A stretch of 64,000 bases of DNA, from positions 248,001 to 312,000 of the forward strand of contig NZ_FNCA01000001.1 in the NCBI RefSeq assembly GCF_900100715.1, given 5' to 3'. Origin of the DNA: Methanolobus vulcani (lineage in GTDB: Archaea; Halobacteriota; Methanosarcinia; Methanosarcinales; Methanosarcinaceae). The translations under genes were made by a program, and so were the position numbers. The notes below the pieces were generated by a model. It did not search any database, was not told the DNA's origin, and was given only the letters and a program-made list of their open reading frames with translations. Of the stretch, positions 1 to 11,500 are shown one piece after another. Position 1 is the first letter of the stretch. The number at the start of each line of letters is the position of its first letter.

Positions 1-810
1 AATGAAGAAGTAGAACTCATTCATACCATTAATAGTATTCATGAATATCCTGCATATGAACACGGCTTTGAGATATATGCAAATTGTGCCTGCTGTGCCG
101 GGATGTTTGCAGCCGTGAGAATGGGAGAAGCTATTAGCAAGGATGTTTCAGAATGGAAAATGGAAGCTCAAAAAATAAAAGACTCCATTCTGACGCGTCT
201 TTATAGTCCCCGAAGGAGGTCATTCATAAAATGCATAAGGGTGAAAGACCGAAATAGCAAACCAATTGGTTACGATGCATTTGCTTCCACCGTAATAGAT
301 GTGGATGCCGTGGAGTATTCACCTGCATACTTCGGACTTTTGAGTGATCATGATATAAAAATCAGATCCACTGTAAAAAGAATACATGAAAAACTCTGGG
401 ATCCTGAAATTGGGGGACTTAACAGGTATCCTGAGCACTGGGGACGAAATAACGGTGGATATGGTCCATGGTGTCATTTCACATGTCAGCTGGCCAATCA
501 TTATATTGAGACCGATAATATGGACATGGCCGAAATGTATCTTGGCTGGGTGGTTGATATGGCTCACAACTGTATGTTGCCCGAGCATATTTCTACTATA
601 GACAGATTTGAACTCTGGCTTGAGGATTATACCAATGCCAAGATACTCAGGGACAGTAAAAAGACCATGATTGAAAATGTACGTTCCCATCCTAAATGGG
701 AAGACGGTCTTGCGTATGTTACAATACCCCTGATCTGGCCGCATGCGGAATACATCAGGGCTTACAGGAATTTTACCAGCAAAATTGACAATGAATATTC
801 TTTCAAATAA
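1..810 (+). CDS. Glycoside hydrolase family 15 (glucoamylase-like), C-terminal part
   Basis: The reading frame is open from base 1, so the gene enters from outside the window; 269 codons and a TAA stop remain. The C-terminal half of a GH15 (alpha/alpha)6 barrel is visible: a Trp/Gly-rich stretch (NRYPEHWGRNNGGYGPW), then WLEDYTNAK and a final IPLIWPHAEYIRA, where these enzymes normally carry a PL-W-HAE motif. GH15 enzymes release glucose from alpha-glucans or cleave trehalose; the exact substrate cannot be read here. The next genes are glucosyl-3-phosphoglycerate synthase and alpha-glucan phosphorylase on the same strand, so glycogen turnover or compatible-solute supply is the likely context. 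The N-terminal part, including one catalytic Glu, is missing. Confidence 0.75.
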   Translation, partial: NEEVELIHTINSIHEYPAYEHGFEIYANCACCAGMFAAVRMGEAISKDVSEWKMEAQKIKDSILTRLYSPRRRSFIKCIRVKDRNSKPIGYDAFASTVIDVDAVEYSPAYFGLLSDHDIKIRSTVKRIHEKLWDPEIGGLNRYPEHWGRNNGGYGPWCHFTCQLANHYIETDNMDMAEMYLGWVVDMAHNCMLPEHISTIDRFELWLEDYTNAKILRDSKKTMIENVRSHPKWEDGLAYVTIPLIWPHAEYIRAYRNFTSKIDNEYSFK

Positions 811-891
811 TTAATATTCATCAGAAAATATGATTTGTAATATCCTTGTAATCTAATAATTATCCAAGGGGAGTAAAGGGAGTGTTTACTA

Positions 892-2103
892 ATGGATTTT
901 TACCAGGAAAAGATAACTACAATACATGATTTTTCAACAGATGACGGGGCAGTTGTAAGTCATTTAATAGAACTTTCTAAAACAAGGCCGGCAGCATTGA
1001 TAATTCCAATGCTGTATAAGGAAATAAAGAGTCCGTGCCTTGCAAAGATACGTGAAGAACTGAATAAATGTGAGTTCATTAACGAGGTTGTCATTTCACT
1101 TGCTGCCGACAGCAGAGAAGAATACGAACATGTTGTACGTTTCTTTCGGGAACTTAAATTAGACCACATAGTTGTATGGTGCAATGGTCCTAATGTAACC
1201 AGAATTGTAGAGGAAATGAAAGAAAAGGATCTTGATATCACACAGTTCAAAGGTAAAGGAAAGGATGTGTGGATCGCTATAGGTGTTGCAAGTCTGAATT
1301 CATACGCAATTGCCCTTCATGATGCGGATATAATAACATATTCCAGAGATTTTCCTGCAAAATTGTTGTATCCGATTCTCAATCCTAAACTCAATTTTCT
1401 GTTCAATAAGGGATTCTATGCCCGTATTAACAAAGAGAAGAAAACTATGCATGGAAGAGTATTCCGCCTTTTTGTCCGTCCTTTCATGGCAGCTTTACAG
1501 AGGGATGTGAAATACGAATCCTATGTACTTGATTATATCAGCGCTTTCAGATACACTCTGGCAGGTGAATTTGCCCTTACATCCGATATTGCACTACACC
1601 TGAGGTTCCCTTCAGACTGGGGACTTGAAATAGGTCTTCTCGCAGAAGTGTACAGAAATAGTTCCCTGAAGCGTACATGCCAGACAGACCTTGGTTTCTA
1701 TGATCATAAACACAAGGATACGGGAGAGAATATCACCGAAGGTCTTTGTAAGATGGTAAATGATATTGTATTGACTTTTCTCCGCATAGCCAATGAGACC
1801 ACCAGTGTCCATATTTCACAATCTTTCATTCAGGGACTATATGTAAAATATATACGGTTTGCCCAGGACTTGATCAGGCAACATCATGCTGATGCCATAT
1901 GTAATAATCTGAAATACGACAGGCATGTTGAGGAGAGATATGTTGAAGTATTTTCCAAGATTCTCCTGAAAACCGGCAATTCTTACCTTGAGACTCCTTT
2001 AAGCATACAGATGCCTGACTGGAAAAGGGCATTATCAGCAGTACCTGATCTGAGGGAACTTTTAAGGGATGCAGCTTTACAGGATCTTGAAACCGTAAAA
2101 TGA
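892..2103 (+). CDS. gpgS: Glucosyl-3-phosphoglycerate synthase (GT81)
   Basis: This 403-residue GT-A glycosyltransferase resembles the GpgS enzymes described from Methanococcoides burtonii and bacteria, which transfer glucose from an NDP-glucose to 3-phosphoglycerate as the first step to glucosylglycerate, a compatible solute. A DAD metal-binding motif sits at residues 144-146, after a Rossmann-like N-terminal half (AALIIPMLYKE, EVVISLAA). A GGGAG Shine-Dalgarno (SD)-like stretch lies upstream of the ATG. The partner phosphatase GpgP is not in the window, but a glucosylglycerate-synthase-like gene lies 1.8 kb away on the other strand. The cytosolic location is inferred from the lack of signal or membrane segments. 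Mannosyl-3-phosphoglycerate synthase is a less likely reading. Confidence 0.8.
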   Translation: MDFYQEKITTIHDFSTDDGAVVSHLIELSKTRPAALIIPMLYKEIKSPCLAKIREELNKCEFINEVVISLAADSREEYEHVVRFFRELKLDHIVVWCNGPNVTRIVEEMKEKDLDITQFKGKGKDVWIAIGVASLNSYAIALHDADIITYSRDFPAKLLYPILNPKLNFLFNKGFYARINKEKKTMHGRVFRLFVRPFMAALQRDVKYESYVLDYISAFRYTLAGEFALTSDIALHLRFPSDWGLEIGLLAEVYRNSSLKRTCQTDLGFYDHKHKDTGENITEGLCKMVNDIVLTFLRIANETTSVHISQSFIQGLYVKYIRFAQDLIRQHHADAICNNLKYDRHVEERYVEVFSKILLKTGNSYLETPLSIQMPDWKRALSAVPDLRELLRDAALQDLETVK

Positions 2104-2219
2104 AAATTTCATTCCAAAATTACATATCTCATTATAGATGCCTATCAAAAAGTTTTTTTATTTCTTATTTATATTTCTAGATAATATTTTTAATTATTAA
2201 TTATGCAATTCAAGGATGT

Positions 2220-3902
2220 ATGGAGAACATGTACAATATCTCAGGATTGAAAGGAAGAAAAATCGCCTATTTTTCCATGGAGATAGGACTGAAGAATGAA
2301 ATGCCTACTTACAGCGGTGGTCTGGGTATTCTGGCAGGAGATACTATAAGGGCGAGTGCTGATCTTGGTCTTCCTTTGATTGCCGTTACTCTTCTTAACA
2401 GAAAAGGATATTTTATGCAGAAGCTCGATTCAGAGGGCAGGCAAACAGAACATCATCAGGACTGGGCGCCAGCTGATTATATGGAACTTTTGCCACATGA
2501 AGTAACTGTTCAGATACAGAACAAGGACGTAAAGGTCAAAGCATGGCTTTATGAACACAAAAGTATGACTGAAGAGAAAGTTCCCGTACTTTTCCTTGAC
2601 ACTGATCTTGAAGGGAATTCTCCTGATAACAGGCAAATTACTTATAGTCTTTATGGCGGTGACAGGAAATACAGACTCAAGCAGGAGATGATACTTGGTA
2701 TAGGTGGAGTGAGAATGCTGAACTGCCTGGGTTGTTCCATATCCAAATATCACATGAATGAAGGTCACTCAAGCCTGCTTGCTATTGAACTATTGCGTCA
2801 GAACAACATGAATGCTGAAAAGGTTAAAGAACACTGTGTTTTTACTACCCATACGCCAATTAAAAGTGGTCATGATGTTTTTTTGCATGACATTGTACTT
2901 GACTTAATGAGTGACTATGTTAATTTTGAAACTCTGAAAAAGTATGGTGGAGAACATGATTTGAACATGACTCTTCTTGGACTGAATCTCTCCAACTATA
3001 TCAACGGGGTTGCAAAAAGACACAGGGAAATATCCCAGAAGATGTTTCCCGGATACAAGTTCAATTCCATTACTAATGGTGTTCATTCATACACCTGGGT
3101 TACCCCACATTTCAGACAACTATATGACAAATATCTACCTGGCTGGGCAAATGAACCTGAACTTCTTGTAAGAGTTAGGAGCATTCCTGATAATGAGATA
3201 TGGGATGCTCACAAAGCTGCAAAGAAGGAGCTTATTGACTTTGTTAATAGTAAATGTGATACCAAGATGGATTACAATACCCTGACAATTGGCTTTGCTA
3301 GACGTGTAACTGAATATAAGAGGCCGACCTTTATCTTTTCAGACCTTAGCAGACTCAGGAAAGTCAATGAAGCAGGTAAGATCCAGTTGATTTTTGCAGG
3401 AAAAGCTCATCCTCGCGATACCATGGGTAAGGGATTCATTGAAAAGATACACCAATATGCAAAGGAGCTAAAGGGAGAGATCGAGATTGCTTACCTTGAG
3501 AATTATGATATAGACATTGCTATGAAAATGGTTTCAGGCGTGGATATATGGCTTAACAACCCGCAGAAACCACTGGAAGCATCCGGTACAAGTGGAATGA
3601 AAGCGGCCCACAATGGTGTTGTGAATTTCAGTGTGCTTGACGGCTGGTGGATAGAAGGTTGTGTAGAAGGTATTACTGGTTATGCCATTGGCCCAAAACC
3701 TGAAGATGAGAAAACTCCTGAGCAGATCAGAATGATGGAACTTGACGACCTATATAATAAACTAGAATACATCATGATCCCAAAGTACTATTGCAGGAAG
3801 GATGAATGGATAAATCTCATGAATAATTCCATTGAGATGATCGCTTACTATTTCAATAGCCACAGGATGATGCATCGTTATGTTACTGAAGCCTACCTCT
3901 AA
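2220..3902 (+). CDS. glgP: Alpha-glucan (glycogen) phosphorylase, GT35
   Basis: The 560-residue protein is a short archaeal-type alpha-glucan phosphorylase, which cleaves glycogen or maltodextrin with phosphate to give glucose 1-phosphate. The N-terminus shows the family signature YFSMEIGLKNEMPTYSGGLG with its glycine-rich loop. The cofactor region EASGTSGMKAAHNG is near the end; its lysine, residue 461, should bind pyridoxal phosphate. Further matches are HMNEGHSS and FARRVTEYKRP. The ATG at 2220 follows a T-rich region without a strong ribosome site; an in-frame ATG lies three codons later. Together with the preceding GH15 and GpgS genes it could feed glucose 1-phosphate into NDP-glucose for solute synthesis; that link is inference. 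Confidence 0.88.
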   Translation: MENMYNISGLKGRKIAYFSMEIGLKNEMPTYSGGLGILAGDTIRASADLGLPLIAVTLLNRKGYFMQKLDSEGRQTEHHQDWAPADYMELLPHEVTVQIQNKDVKVKAWLYEHKSMTEEKVPVLFLDTDLEGNSPDNRQITYSLYGGDRKYRLKQEMILGIGGVRMLNCLGCSISKYHMNEGHSSLLAIELLRQNNMNAEKVKEHCVFTTHTPIKSGHDVFLHDIVLDLMSDYVNFETLKKYGGEHDLNMTLLGLNLSNYINGVAKRHREISQKMFPGYKFNSITNGVHSYTWVTPHFRQLYDKYLPGWANEPELLVRVRSIPDNEIWDAHKAAKKELIDFVNSKCDTKMDYNTLTIGFARRVTEYKRPTFIFSDLSRLRKVNEAGKIQLIFAGKAHPRDTMGKGFIEKIHQYAKELKGEIEIAYLENYDIDIAMKMVSGVDIWLNNPQKPLEASGTSGMKAAHNGVVNFSVLDGWWIEGCVEGITGYAIGPKPEDEKTPEQIRMMELDDLYNKLEYIMIPKYYCRKDEWINLMNNSIEMIAYYFNSHRMMHRYVTEAYL

Positions 3903-3945
3903 AGCAGGCTTCACTCTTTTCTTAGCACAAGTTATGCCATTTGTT

Positions 3946-5142
3946 TCATGGGTTTTTCTTCAATATTTCACATTTCAGATCTTCAAATATAGCTGCATTT
4001 TCACGGATAGCTACTTCAGCTTCAATAAAGTTCATATCCTTGCATTCGTTGTAGAATTCCACAAATCTTGCAAGCCAGAGTACACGGAGCGCGTCTATCA
4101 GTGTATCATCCTTTGTTTTTGAATATTCCTGAAACATGTGCCAGACACATATTGCCCAGCTTTCTGCATCAAGTGCTGCATTGCCTTCCGGGAATTTATG
4201 TGTAATTTCAAGTATCTCTTTCGGCAGTATCCTTTCAAATATCTCATTGTATTCATCATAACGTGTTGCCACTGTTTCCATCATTTTCTCCCTGTTCACC
4301 TCCACCGGAACAGGTATAGGTCCATAGTAATCTGAAACTATTATGTCAGTCTTTGCAGGCTTTTCACTCCGGTATGAGTAATAGACTGCCAGATCAAACA
4401 TAGTTGTAACCACCTGTCTGAACATTGGTATAAGAGATGATTCTGGGTCAAGATACTTTGTTGTAGATTCATGGAGTTTCAGACCTAGCATGGCTTCTCT
4501 TATTCTTGCTCTTTCTGCTGCAGCAACGGTTGTAATGAATATGTCGATTCCAAAATCCGAAGGGAAAAGAGGATGATTACGTAATATTTCCATGAGCTTT
4601 CTGGAAATACAGAACTCTCCTCCTATTGGTTGCCTGATATCGCTTCCATAATATGCTTTTGTGAATGGGTATGCAAGATTGTTGGTAATAACTCCGTCAA
4701 ATTTGTCCCGGACATAAAATGGCACTACAAGATCTGTTCTTCCATAGAGAACGGGCATGACCATTTCCTGTATCCATTCTCCTTTGATGGACAAAAGATC
4801 CCCGTCTACAAAGGCGACAGTTTTTGAATTAGTTTCATGGGCAATTTCCATTACAGTGTGTATTCCGTCTCCTTTTCCAGGTACTCCCATCTGCTCAATA
4901 ACTAACTTTTGTACAGGTTCTATTTCAAACATTCCTGCAAGTTCTGCAGTCCTGTCTGTGGAAAAACCATCTGCAACAACAATTAGTGTCCTGTACTGTG
5001 AAAGGTATTGTAATACTCCTTCCCTGACAACGTTTATTACGTGAAGTATGGTAGGCTCAACATTTTTAGTAAGGATGCCTATTACTACATCAACTTCACC
5101 TATTTCTTCGATTTTGTCTAATATTCCATGACTGAGTTCCAT
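3946..5142 (-). CDS. GT-A glycosyltransferase, glucosylglycerate synthase-like
   Basis: The 398-residue protein has a GT2-type fold: VDVVIGILTKN at the start, VVADGFSTDRT, a DGD metal motif at residues 113-115, and IRQPIGGEF near residue 170. The stretch from DGD to QPIGG matches my recollection of glucosylglycerate synthases (Persephonella Ggs) and related sugar-glycerate transferases, which couple NDP-glucose directly to D-glycerate. It is convergent with the phosphorylase gene, with 43 bases between them. With gpgS at 892 this gives two possible routes to glucosylglycerate in one locus. Substrate assignment is from family resemblance only; mannosylglycerate synthase activity is possible. 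Confidence 0.6.
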   Translation of the reverse strand: MELSHGILDKIEEIGEVDVVIGILTKNVEPTILHVINVVREGVLQYLSQYRTLIVVADGFSTDRTAELAGMFEIEPVQKLVIEQMGVPGKGDGIHTVMEIAHETNSKTVAFVDGDLLSIKGEWIQEMVMPVLYGRTDLVVPFYVRDKFDGVITNNLAYPFTKAYYGSDIRQPIGGEFCISRKLMEILRNHPLFPSDFGIDIFITTVAAAERARIREAMLGLKLHESTTKYLDPESSLIPMFRQVVTTMFDLAVYYSYRSEKPAKTDIIVSDYYGPIPVPVEVNREKMMETVATRYDEYNEIFERILPKEILEITHKFPEGNAALDAESWAICVWHMFQEYSKTKDDTLIDALRVLWLARFVEFYNECKDMNFIEAEVAIRENAAIFEDLKCEILKKNP

Positions 5143-5160
5143 CTAACCTACTCCCCATGG

Positions 5161-5379
5161 TCAGATCCCTTTCTTACTTTTCCGGAAAATATAGATATAT
5201 AATATAGGCAGAATTCCCAGTGTATTGATTATCAATATCGCAATAAACCAGTACTTATCATCATTTCTTGCAGCTTTCCATAAACCGACACCTTTCCAAA
5301 GTACTTCCCACAGGACCAGTACTATGAAAAAAGCCATGAATGCCGGACTTTGATATGACAGTAGCGTCATTCCTAGCAT
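5161..5379 (-). CDS. Small two-TM membrane protein, DUF5652-like
   Basis: A 72-residue protein with two hydrophobic segments (about residues 12-30 and 44-64) separated by KAARNDDKYWFIA, followed by NTLGILPILYIY and a lysine-rich C-terminus (RKSKKGI). This pattern resembles the DUF5652 family of small archaeal and bacterial membrane proteins, whose function is unknown. The gene lies 18 bases upstream of the Ggs-like gene on the same strand, so the two are probably co-transcribed. A TATA-like element on the minus strand (TTTTATAC around 5411-5420) sits about 25-30 bases before the likely transcript start. Confidence 0.6.
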   Translation of the reverse strand: MLGMTLLSYQSPAFMAFFIVLVLWEVLWKGVGLWKAARNDDKYWFIAILIINTLGILPILYIYIFRKSKKGI

Positions 5380-5410
5380 ATTTTACACTCCCATATAAAT
5401 TTGGATTCTT

Positions 5411-5521
5411 AGTGTATAAAAGCTTGTCCGTGTTTATACAAAAATTATTTATTAGTATCGTACAGGATAAATAAATTAATTTTAAATATAAGAAATATAG
5501 TAATTATGATGGGTTATTGAT
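5411..5521. promoter_or_regulatory. Divergent promoter region, DUF5652 gene / giant surface protein
   Basis: AT-rich intergenic DNA between divergent genes. On the minus strand TTTTATAC (about 5411-5420) can serve the small membrane gene. On the plus strand TTTAAATATAAG (about 5480-5492) lies some 25-30 bases before the giant-protein start, implying a very short leader; GGGTTATTG just before the ATG is at best a weak ribosome site. No operator-like repeat was noticed. Confidence 0.45.
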
Positions 5522-8500
5522 ATGAAATATCATTATTTAAAAACGTTGTTGATTCTGTATATATGTATCTCTTTTATGCTTGCAGGAAATGCAATGGCTG
5601 AGACTATTACAGTAGATTTGTCTGGAACTGGAGACTATACGTCTATTCAGGATGCAATTGAAAATGCAAGTTCTGGCGATGACATTGTAGTTTTTCCCGG
5701 ATTATATTCTGAAAATCTATTGATTAATAAGCCAATAAGTATAAGGTCTGAGTTAAACAATCCTGAAACTGTTGTAATAAGATCAGTTGATAATCAAAAT
5801 TATGCAATATTTATCAATTCAGATGATGTCGCACTGAAAGGTTTTACTGTAACTGGTGCAGATTCTTCTAAAGCAGTATTCCTTTATGAGTCATCAGGTT
5901 GCCTTATAGAGAACAACATCGTTGAATCAAACAAATATGGTATTTACCTCAACAATTCAGATAATAATGAAGTTTTCAATAACACCCTGAAATCTAACAC
6001 TTATATCGGATTATGCCTCTTTGAAAGTAATGACAATGAAATAAAATCAACGTATTCATCTAATGACTTTATTGGATTTGACCTCGTGAGATCCTGCAAC
6101 AATACTGTTTTTGAAAATCATTTACAGGACGACAACATATATGGCATATATTTCCATGAATCGTCCCACAACAATTCATTAATCAACAATTCTATAATTC
6201 ACACTTACTATTATGAAATTTCATCATCAAATGTTAACTCTTTTAGTGTTGATTCTTCAAATATTGATTGTCCTGACGAATTTGAACTTATTACAAAAGA
6301 GATACTAATCTCCTCAAACGAAAATGATAGCAAAAATAACACTGATTTAGTATTGAACTCTTACGTTACCCCTAATCTGGCAGTAGCAAGTGGAATTGCA
6401 TTGTTTTTAAATCGTGACAATACAGGGAACTTAATCTCAGGAAATGATATAGAAGGCAGTTACATGGAAGGAATGTACATCGCTTACGGTTCTTCCGGAA
6501 ATATGATATATAACAATTATTTCAATAACGATGTAAACCTGAAACAATATTCTAATGCATCTAACAGATGGAATATCGATAAAACAGCAGGAGAAAATAT
6601 TGTTGGTGGACCTTATCTTGGAGGAAACTGCTGGACCAATCCTGATGGAACAGATTTTTGCCAGACACATCTAGATACTGATGAAGATGGGATCTGTGAT
6701 GAAACCTATAATCTTAATCAGAATAATGTAGACAATTTACCTCTTTATTCTTATCAGAATCTCCCTCCTGAAGCTTCAATATTCTCAATATCTCCCGGAT
6801 ATGTAAAAACCGGTGAGAACGTTCACTTTGCAGGAATAGGTATTGACTACGATGGTTACATCCAGGAATATAGCTGGGAATCAAGCATTGATGGTAAATT
6901 AAGTGATGATGCTTACTTCAGCACAAACACATTGTCACCTGGAAATCATACAATCTATTACAAAGTAAAAGACAATGAAGATGAATGGTCAGCAGAAGTT
7001 ACAAGTCACTTGACTGTTGAAAATGACAATGAAGCATACATTAGAAGTCAGGTTTATAATGGAAGTGACCTCTTCTCTATTTTTAGAGAGAATGCCATTG
7101 ACACCGAAACCGGGTATCCTGCAATCGAAATAAACTCTTCAAATTTCAAAGCCTTTAACTATGATCTGGATACCAGTACGGGCAGTGAGTCATTAAGAAT
7201 TTACAATTCCACAAATACTAACCAATCAACAGATGGCAGAACTCTCGAAGAAGGAAGACTCAATTACAAAACTGAAATACTTCAGGTAGCTTACGAAGCA
7301 GACTTTGATAACGAAGAGGTGTATGGATCTACATATCCTACCACCTATCCATCAATAGGATTCTTTGGTGATAGGTATGTATCAATTTCTGATGAAAAGC
7401 CAGATGAAATTGCTAAATTACTTTTAGATAGTGACGACACACATGCAATTAGAACAAGTTCTACTTTAGAGCTCCCGGAGGGCTACGAACTTACTGCAAA
7501 ACAAATTAATATTGAAGGAGATAAAGTCTGGATGGAACTATCCCAAAATGGAGAGTTCATCGAAGATAAAATTATTGATATTTCCAGTGGTCCTGCAACA
7601 TGGGAATATTATCTGGATATTGGTGATGAAGACAATGTTATTGTTTTTAGATTGCTTGTTACTGACGTATTCATAGGTTCAGTTGACAGAATTGTTATTA
7701 CTGAAGGTATATGGTTAGTAGACTTTGAAAATCCCATAGATGTAGATGCACGATCAATATTTAATGAAATGGAAGTTCAGCTGGTTGATAATAATTCAAT
7801 TATTATGAACAATTTGAATAGTATTGTTCTTGAAAAAGATCGTATTATACCGGTTGCCAATGACCTTTGTTTTAAAGTTGCTGATTCAGATGCATTACGT
7901 TTCTGTCTGATAAAAACATATAATCAATCAACACAATATGATATCCCAGGTGCTATTGCAACAGGCCCAAAATTATGGGATTATTCTAATTTTGCGGGTC
8001 TGTTCTATGATGTTGACAATAATATATCTTCAGAAGTATTGAAAATAGCGGAACCTTTGACAAATACTGAAAAAATAATCCACCCAGGAAACCTTACATA
8101 CACAACAACTATCCAGAAAACTAATTTCACATGTGATGAATTAAATTCTGACGGAGAGCAATACGAAGTTGTAGGTATACTCGGAGAAAAGTACATACCT
8201 TTAGAACAGGGAAATCCGGCAAAACTTGGAAAACTGCTTCTTGATACAAATAAAGAATATGTTGTGACTGGAAGTGGTAATATTGATTTTAAGGATGGCT
8301 ATGGCATCCATTATTCATACGATGAAGAAGAAGATGATTTGTATATAGACTTTAAAAAAGACAACTGTATATATGGCAGAAGTTCTTTTGATAACAAAAT
8401 CACTTTTGACCCGGTATCTCAAGATGCTATATGGAAGTGGGAAGATGACATTGCTGGTGTAGACGATGTCAGAGTTATGAAATTGCATATTAAAAAAATA

Positions 8501-11500
8501 GAAGGACCAGTTTCAAAACAATTTATAATTGATGGTGTTTGGATTTTGGACTTTGAAGATATACTGAATTTTGAGATTTCGGATAAAGAGGGTTTACTAG
8601 AAGTAACTGATATTTCAGAGAATTCTATTACTTTCTCAAATTCGGATTATATCAATCTATTATCAGGAGAAAGATTTGATATTTATAATAGTTTGAAATT
8701 AGAAGTTGCAGATAACAGTACACTCTATTACTATCCGGTAATTGAAAAGACAATACCTGAAAATACACCAGCAAATATTGATTCTTATGAAACCAGAATA
8801 AGAAGTTACCAAAATGACAATCCTACGGTTAATATTCGTTTGGATTATCCCTCTGATGTATTATGGTATTTAGATGGTGATTACAAACAGATCAATTATT
8901 CCATAACAGATGCATCCTTTTGTCCAGATACATATGCATCAGGAGATTATGACATAACTGCCTTTGTATCAAATGGAAATGGTACAGATACTGTCAATTG
9001 GGAATGGATAATTGTAAAACCACCAACTTCAGTTGATATTACTCATGAAGGAAATATCGAAGTTAGAAGCCCTATATATGACAGTAATGATATAGGAGCT
9101 CTTAATAGCAACGGTTCTTATATAGAAATCAATGCATCCAACTTTCCAGGTTTTTACTATGATCTGGACAGAAATCTGTCAACTGAAACCATTTGTATCA
9201 AAAACATGACAGATACAGGAACCAGCGACATTAAAATCGGGAAATATGGCATCAACTATCTGACTTCTGTTCAACGGGTGGTGTATAAAGCAGATTTTGA
9301 AAACACCAGATATTTACTAAATGAAACTTATCCAATAATAGGAATTTTTGGTGACCCATATGTCCCCATTACAGAAATTAAAACTAGTACAAAATGTCAG
9401 TTTGCAAGATTGCTAGTTGACACTGGTAACAAATATACATTAAGAACAAACTCACCCCTTGAACTTGCAGATGGATATGCTCTCACAGCAAAACAGATTG
9501 ATGTTGAAGGAAATAAAGTCTGGATAGAACTATCCCGAAATGGAGAGTTTGTTGAAGATGAAGTAATAGATGTAAGTGATGGATTAGCAATATGGGAATA
9601 TTACTCAGACCTTGGAAACGAGTCTCATGTGCTTGTCTACAGACTACTTGTAAGTGACGTATTTCAGGGTCAAGTAGATGCCCTTGTAGTAATAGAAGGA
9701 ATGTGGATGATCGACAGCAATGAAGATAATCTGCTTGAAATTGGCTATGGTGACAAGTTCAATGAATTAGATGTTGATCTTTTGGATAATAACAGAATTT
9801 CCATGTCTAATAATTATGATGACATCATTCTGAAAGCTGGAACTGAGACAGATATAGCACCGTACCTCTCAATAAAGCTCTCAAATTCAAGTGAGCATAA
9901 TTTCTATCTCAAAAAGGATATTTACTCTACTAATGAATATGAAATTCGGGGCACGGTAGCAACCGGACCAATTACATGGAATGATAAATTATCCTGGGAT
10001 TACAAGAACTTTGCAGGCTTCGTATATGACTTTGAAGAAAACATAGGAAATGAGCAACTTGATATAAGCCATATTTCAAATACATCTATTGAGGAAGGAG
10101 GAATCACATATTTCTCCACACTTCTTCAAAAAGAATATGCTGCAAATTTTACTCCTGAAAACAATGCATCATATAATGAAACGTACCCTATGATTGGTAT
10201 TTTCGGGGAAGAATATGTATCTCTTAAAGACAACAGACCGGATGAATTAGTAAAACTGATCATCGATTCAGATTCACAATATACTTTGAAAATTGGTTCG
10301 CCGCTGGAGTTTTCAGATGGCTATGAATTGGTAGCAAACGATATTGAAGACAATAATACTGCTGTTATAAGCCTATTAAAGAACGGAGAACTACTTTTCA
10401 GTGAAAATATAGATTCTTTTGCTGGAGAGTTTACTCTGGAATGTCAGGAAGATATAGGCTTTCAGGAAAATGTTATTTTTCTCCGCACAAATATCAAAGA
10501 AATATCCTCTGGACAATCAGACAGTTATATAGTACTGAATGGTATCTGGTTAGTAGATTCTAAAAGTTATCTTGCAATAAATACTAGAGATAGATTTGGA
10601 GAATTTGTAGTTGATTCTATCACAGAGAACAATATCCATATGGTTAATTTTAGAAGCATTCCTATAGGAAAGGGATACGAAATAGAACTTGCTGAAGGTA
10701 TCAAACTAAGAATTGCTGACAGTGATTCATTACGTTTCTATCCTTATAGAGAATATGAACCTACAGGCTCCATAAATAATTGTGTACCATCTGTATCTTC
10801 GTTATTCCTTTCAACAAACAGCATAATGTTCGGCTCAGAGATAAGCTTCTACGGTAATGGTACTGATTCAGATGGTTCAATTACTGCCTACAACTGGCGT
10901 TCCAACATAGATGGCCAGTTAAGCACAGAATCCAGCTTCACAACGTCCAATCTCTCGGTAGGTAATCATACAATATATTTTAAGATCAAAGATGACAACG
11001 GAGACTGGTCCAGCGAAGTATCAACAAATATTCTTGTTAATACAGCTTCAGGCTCCAATTCTGTTTCAACAACCTCCAGCTCCAGTGGTGGCGGAGGAGG
11101 CGGTGGTGGAACCACCGGCGAAACCTACGAAAACATCGCATTCAAGGATGTAAAATCAGAGTTTATAACCAAAGATTCAGTCACACACTATGACTTTGAT
11201 AATGAGAACAATGAAATAGAATTCATCCAGTTCACAGCTTCCCGTAACTGGGGTAAGATATCTGCAACCATTGAATGCCTGCATGATACATCTGCTCTTG
11301 TGGACAAGGAACCTGAAGGAACAGTGTACCGAAACCTCAACATATGGGTTGGAAAATCAGGATTCTCAGATTCAGACAATATCAAGGACTGTGTGATTGG
11401 ATTTAAGGTAAGCAGGCAGTGGCTTGAAGACAATGGAATAGATGAGGGTTCTATAAGGCTGTTGCACTATTCAGATAGAGAATGGGAAGAACTTAATACG

